Position numbers and translations under genes: made by a program. A stretch of DNA of 64,000 nucleotides. Origin: Tillus elongatus. Lineage: Eukaryota; Arthropoda; Insecta; Coleoptera; Cleridae. Where the stretch lies: assembly GCA_964006375.1 (NCBI GenBank), contig OZ023262.1:56320366-56384365 (forward strand). The letters are read 5' to 3'. This document shows, piece by piece, positions 62,641 to 64,000 of the stretch. The notes under the pieces are model-generated. The model was given only the letters and a program-made list of their open reading frames with translations. It was not told the DNA's origin and ran no database searches. The first letter of the stretch is position 1. Every line of letters starts with the position of its first letter.

Positions 62641-64000
62641 TTGAAATCGATATATTCATTGTACTTAGCACTTATAATTTTTTTTAGAAGTATTACAACA
62701 TTGTAACGCACTTATTTTAAGGCACTTATTTTAAGACACCAGTGATCAGTTTTTTTTTACTAGGACTAATTTGGTTCTTTGCTTCGAAAATAATGATGTG
62801 TGTATGATACAAATACATTAAGAGCAAAATAGAAAATTAAACAAAAATAAACGTAAAGCAATTTACAAAGTCTTAAAAATATATTTAAAACAAAACCAAT
62901 AAAACAATTCTTATTTGTAAAATTGCAACTAAACAACACTGTAACGTCATATTAAAGCAGTCTACCACCCTTCTATACATTAATTAAGAAGAAAACTAAA
63001 CAAAACTCTTGACTAATTCTGTTAACTAAACATTTAGTATACAATCAAAAAATAATACACATTCTTTAAAATAAATAACAAACAGGACATAATCCATGGG
63101 AATGATACTGACGAACCCAAACACTAATAACAGAATAAATAACTTATCGGTTAAAGAAAAATAATATATATACAAGCAATAATAACCTTATCTAGATGTA
63201 AATAAATGATATCAACAAAAGATTCTAGGTCAATTTAGATATTAAAGATCAGTCTTCCAAAAATTATCTGTTTTTAAGGCACATTTCTAGTTGACACTTT
63301 TCTATCAAATAACACATTTTCTTTCTATGCATTTTTAAGTCATTACTAGTTGGTTACTTTTGTCATGTGGAGGTATCTCAGTATATTTAACATATGCAAG
63401 CGAGACGGTACTTTGCCAACCAAAATAGAGAACATATAGGCACATAGGGCTTAAGAAAAAAATATTAGCCACCAAACTGTTTTACCAAGTCTTAATCAGT
63501 ATTTCGCAAAGTTAAAATGACCATCAGGTTCATAGTAAATGACTGGAGTGTGAGGCAACACTGAATACACTGGGAGTGTACATAAGGTCACTAACGTGTA
63601 TTTGAAGCACTAGACCAAAGTTAGGCTTGGTTACTGGATGTGTGAGGTTAGAATGGTTAACTGGGACACCGGGGTAATTGGGCATCTATTCAAAATTTCC
63701 GTGCGAACACGAAATTGTTTGATTTTGGTACTTGCAAGACTTACCTATCATTCGCTAAAATTAACTGGTAGTGTTATTCTACTTGTGCATGGTGCTTCAA
63801 AAATTTTGTTCGATTCGAATTTTTTTATGCATACAATTACATTAAATGACTAATAAGTTGTGGCCTAGACTACGGTAGGTACATTTTTAGAATATTGTGT
63901 ATATAAATAAAAAATTTGGTAGAAAAGATTGTAGAGCGTTCATTCCTGGTACTATTTGAGGTTAGTTCTTGTGTTGTTGGGTAATGACAACTATGACCCA
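62641..64000. other. AT-rich sequence without recognised features
   Basis: No ORF with family resemblance; the longest (63638-63853) is uninformative. Confidence 0.5.

Overview
This is a eukaryotic, almost certainly insect, genomic window. It is AT-rich, has spliced genes, at least twenty long (TA)n microsatellites, and a dense load of arthropod-type transposable elements (CsRn1-like Gypsy, R1/LOA, Jockey/CR1-like and RTE-like LINEs, a DUF4780 ORF1, Tc1/mariner families). The order cannot be settled from the sequence; a large-genome beetle or hemipteran would fit.

One host gene is recognised with confidence: an equilibrative nucleoside transporter (SLC29/ENT family) on the minus strand. Seven coding exons were placed by splice sites and reading phase, from 23521 down to 4407. 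Together they encode about 379 residues. The last exon (roughly the final 50-70 residues) was not found and probably lies left of the window. The start codon has an in-frame stop upstream and a likely acceptor at 23559-23561, so a noncoding 5' exon probably lies further right. The introns are filled with mobile elements, several of which end 30-50 bp from ENT splice sites.

Layout. 1-4400: LTR fragment, decayed Tc1-like element, REL-endonuclease LINE fragment and pieces of a (TA)n-cored repeat family. 4407-23521: ENT exons with introns holding two copies of a long-TIR DD41D Tc1/mariner element (5279-7170, 17053-18523), a 41-bp minisatellite with two fused transposase fragments (7369-10496), an RTE-like LINE end, an R1/LOA LINE scrap, an LTR with heat-shock-element-like motifs (15230-15565), two mariner fragments and a CsRn1-like Gypsy element fused to a mariner. 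23605-32070: one (ACT)n microsatellite apparently hit three times by R1-clade LINEs. 32070-43900: Jockey/CR1-like LINE fragments and more of the (TA)n-cored family, including a four-copy array. 44165-49413: a full-length LOA/R1-group LINE with two intact ORFs and a 12-bp target-site duplication. 49514-64000: repeat copies, decayed Tc1 and LINE pieces, and long AT-rich stretches with no recognised gene.

Apart from ENT, whose product would carry nucleosides across membranes, every recognised coding sequence belongs to a transposable element. The most unusual features are the (ACT)n-associated LINE family, the repeat family built around a (TA)n tract, the LTR with HSE-like motifs, and a minisatellite with a higher-order pattern.
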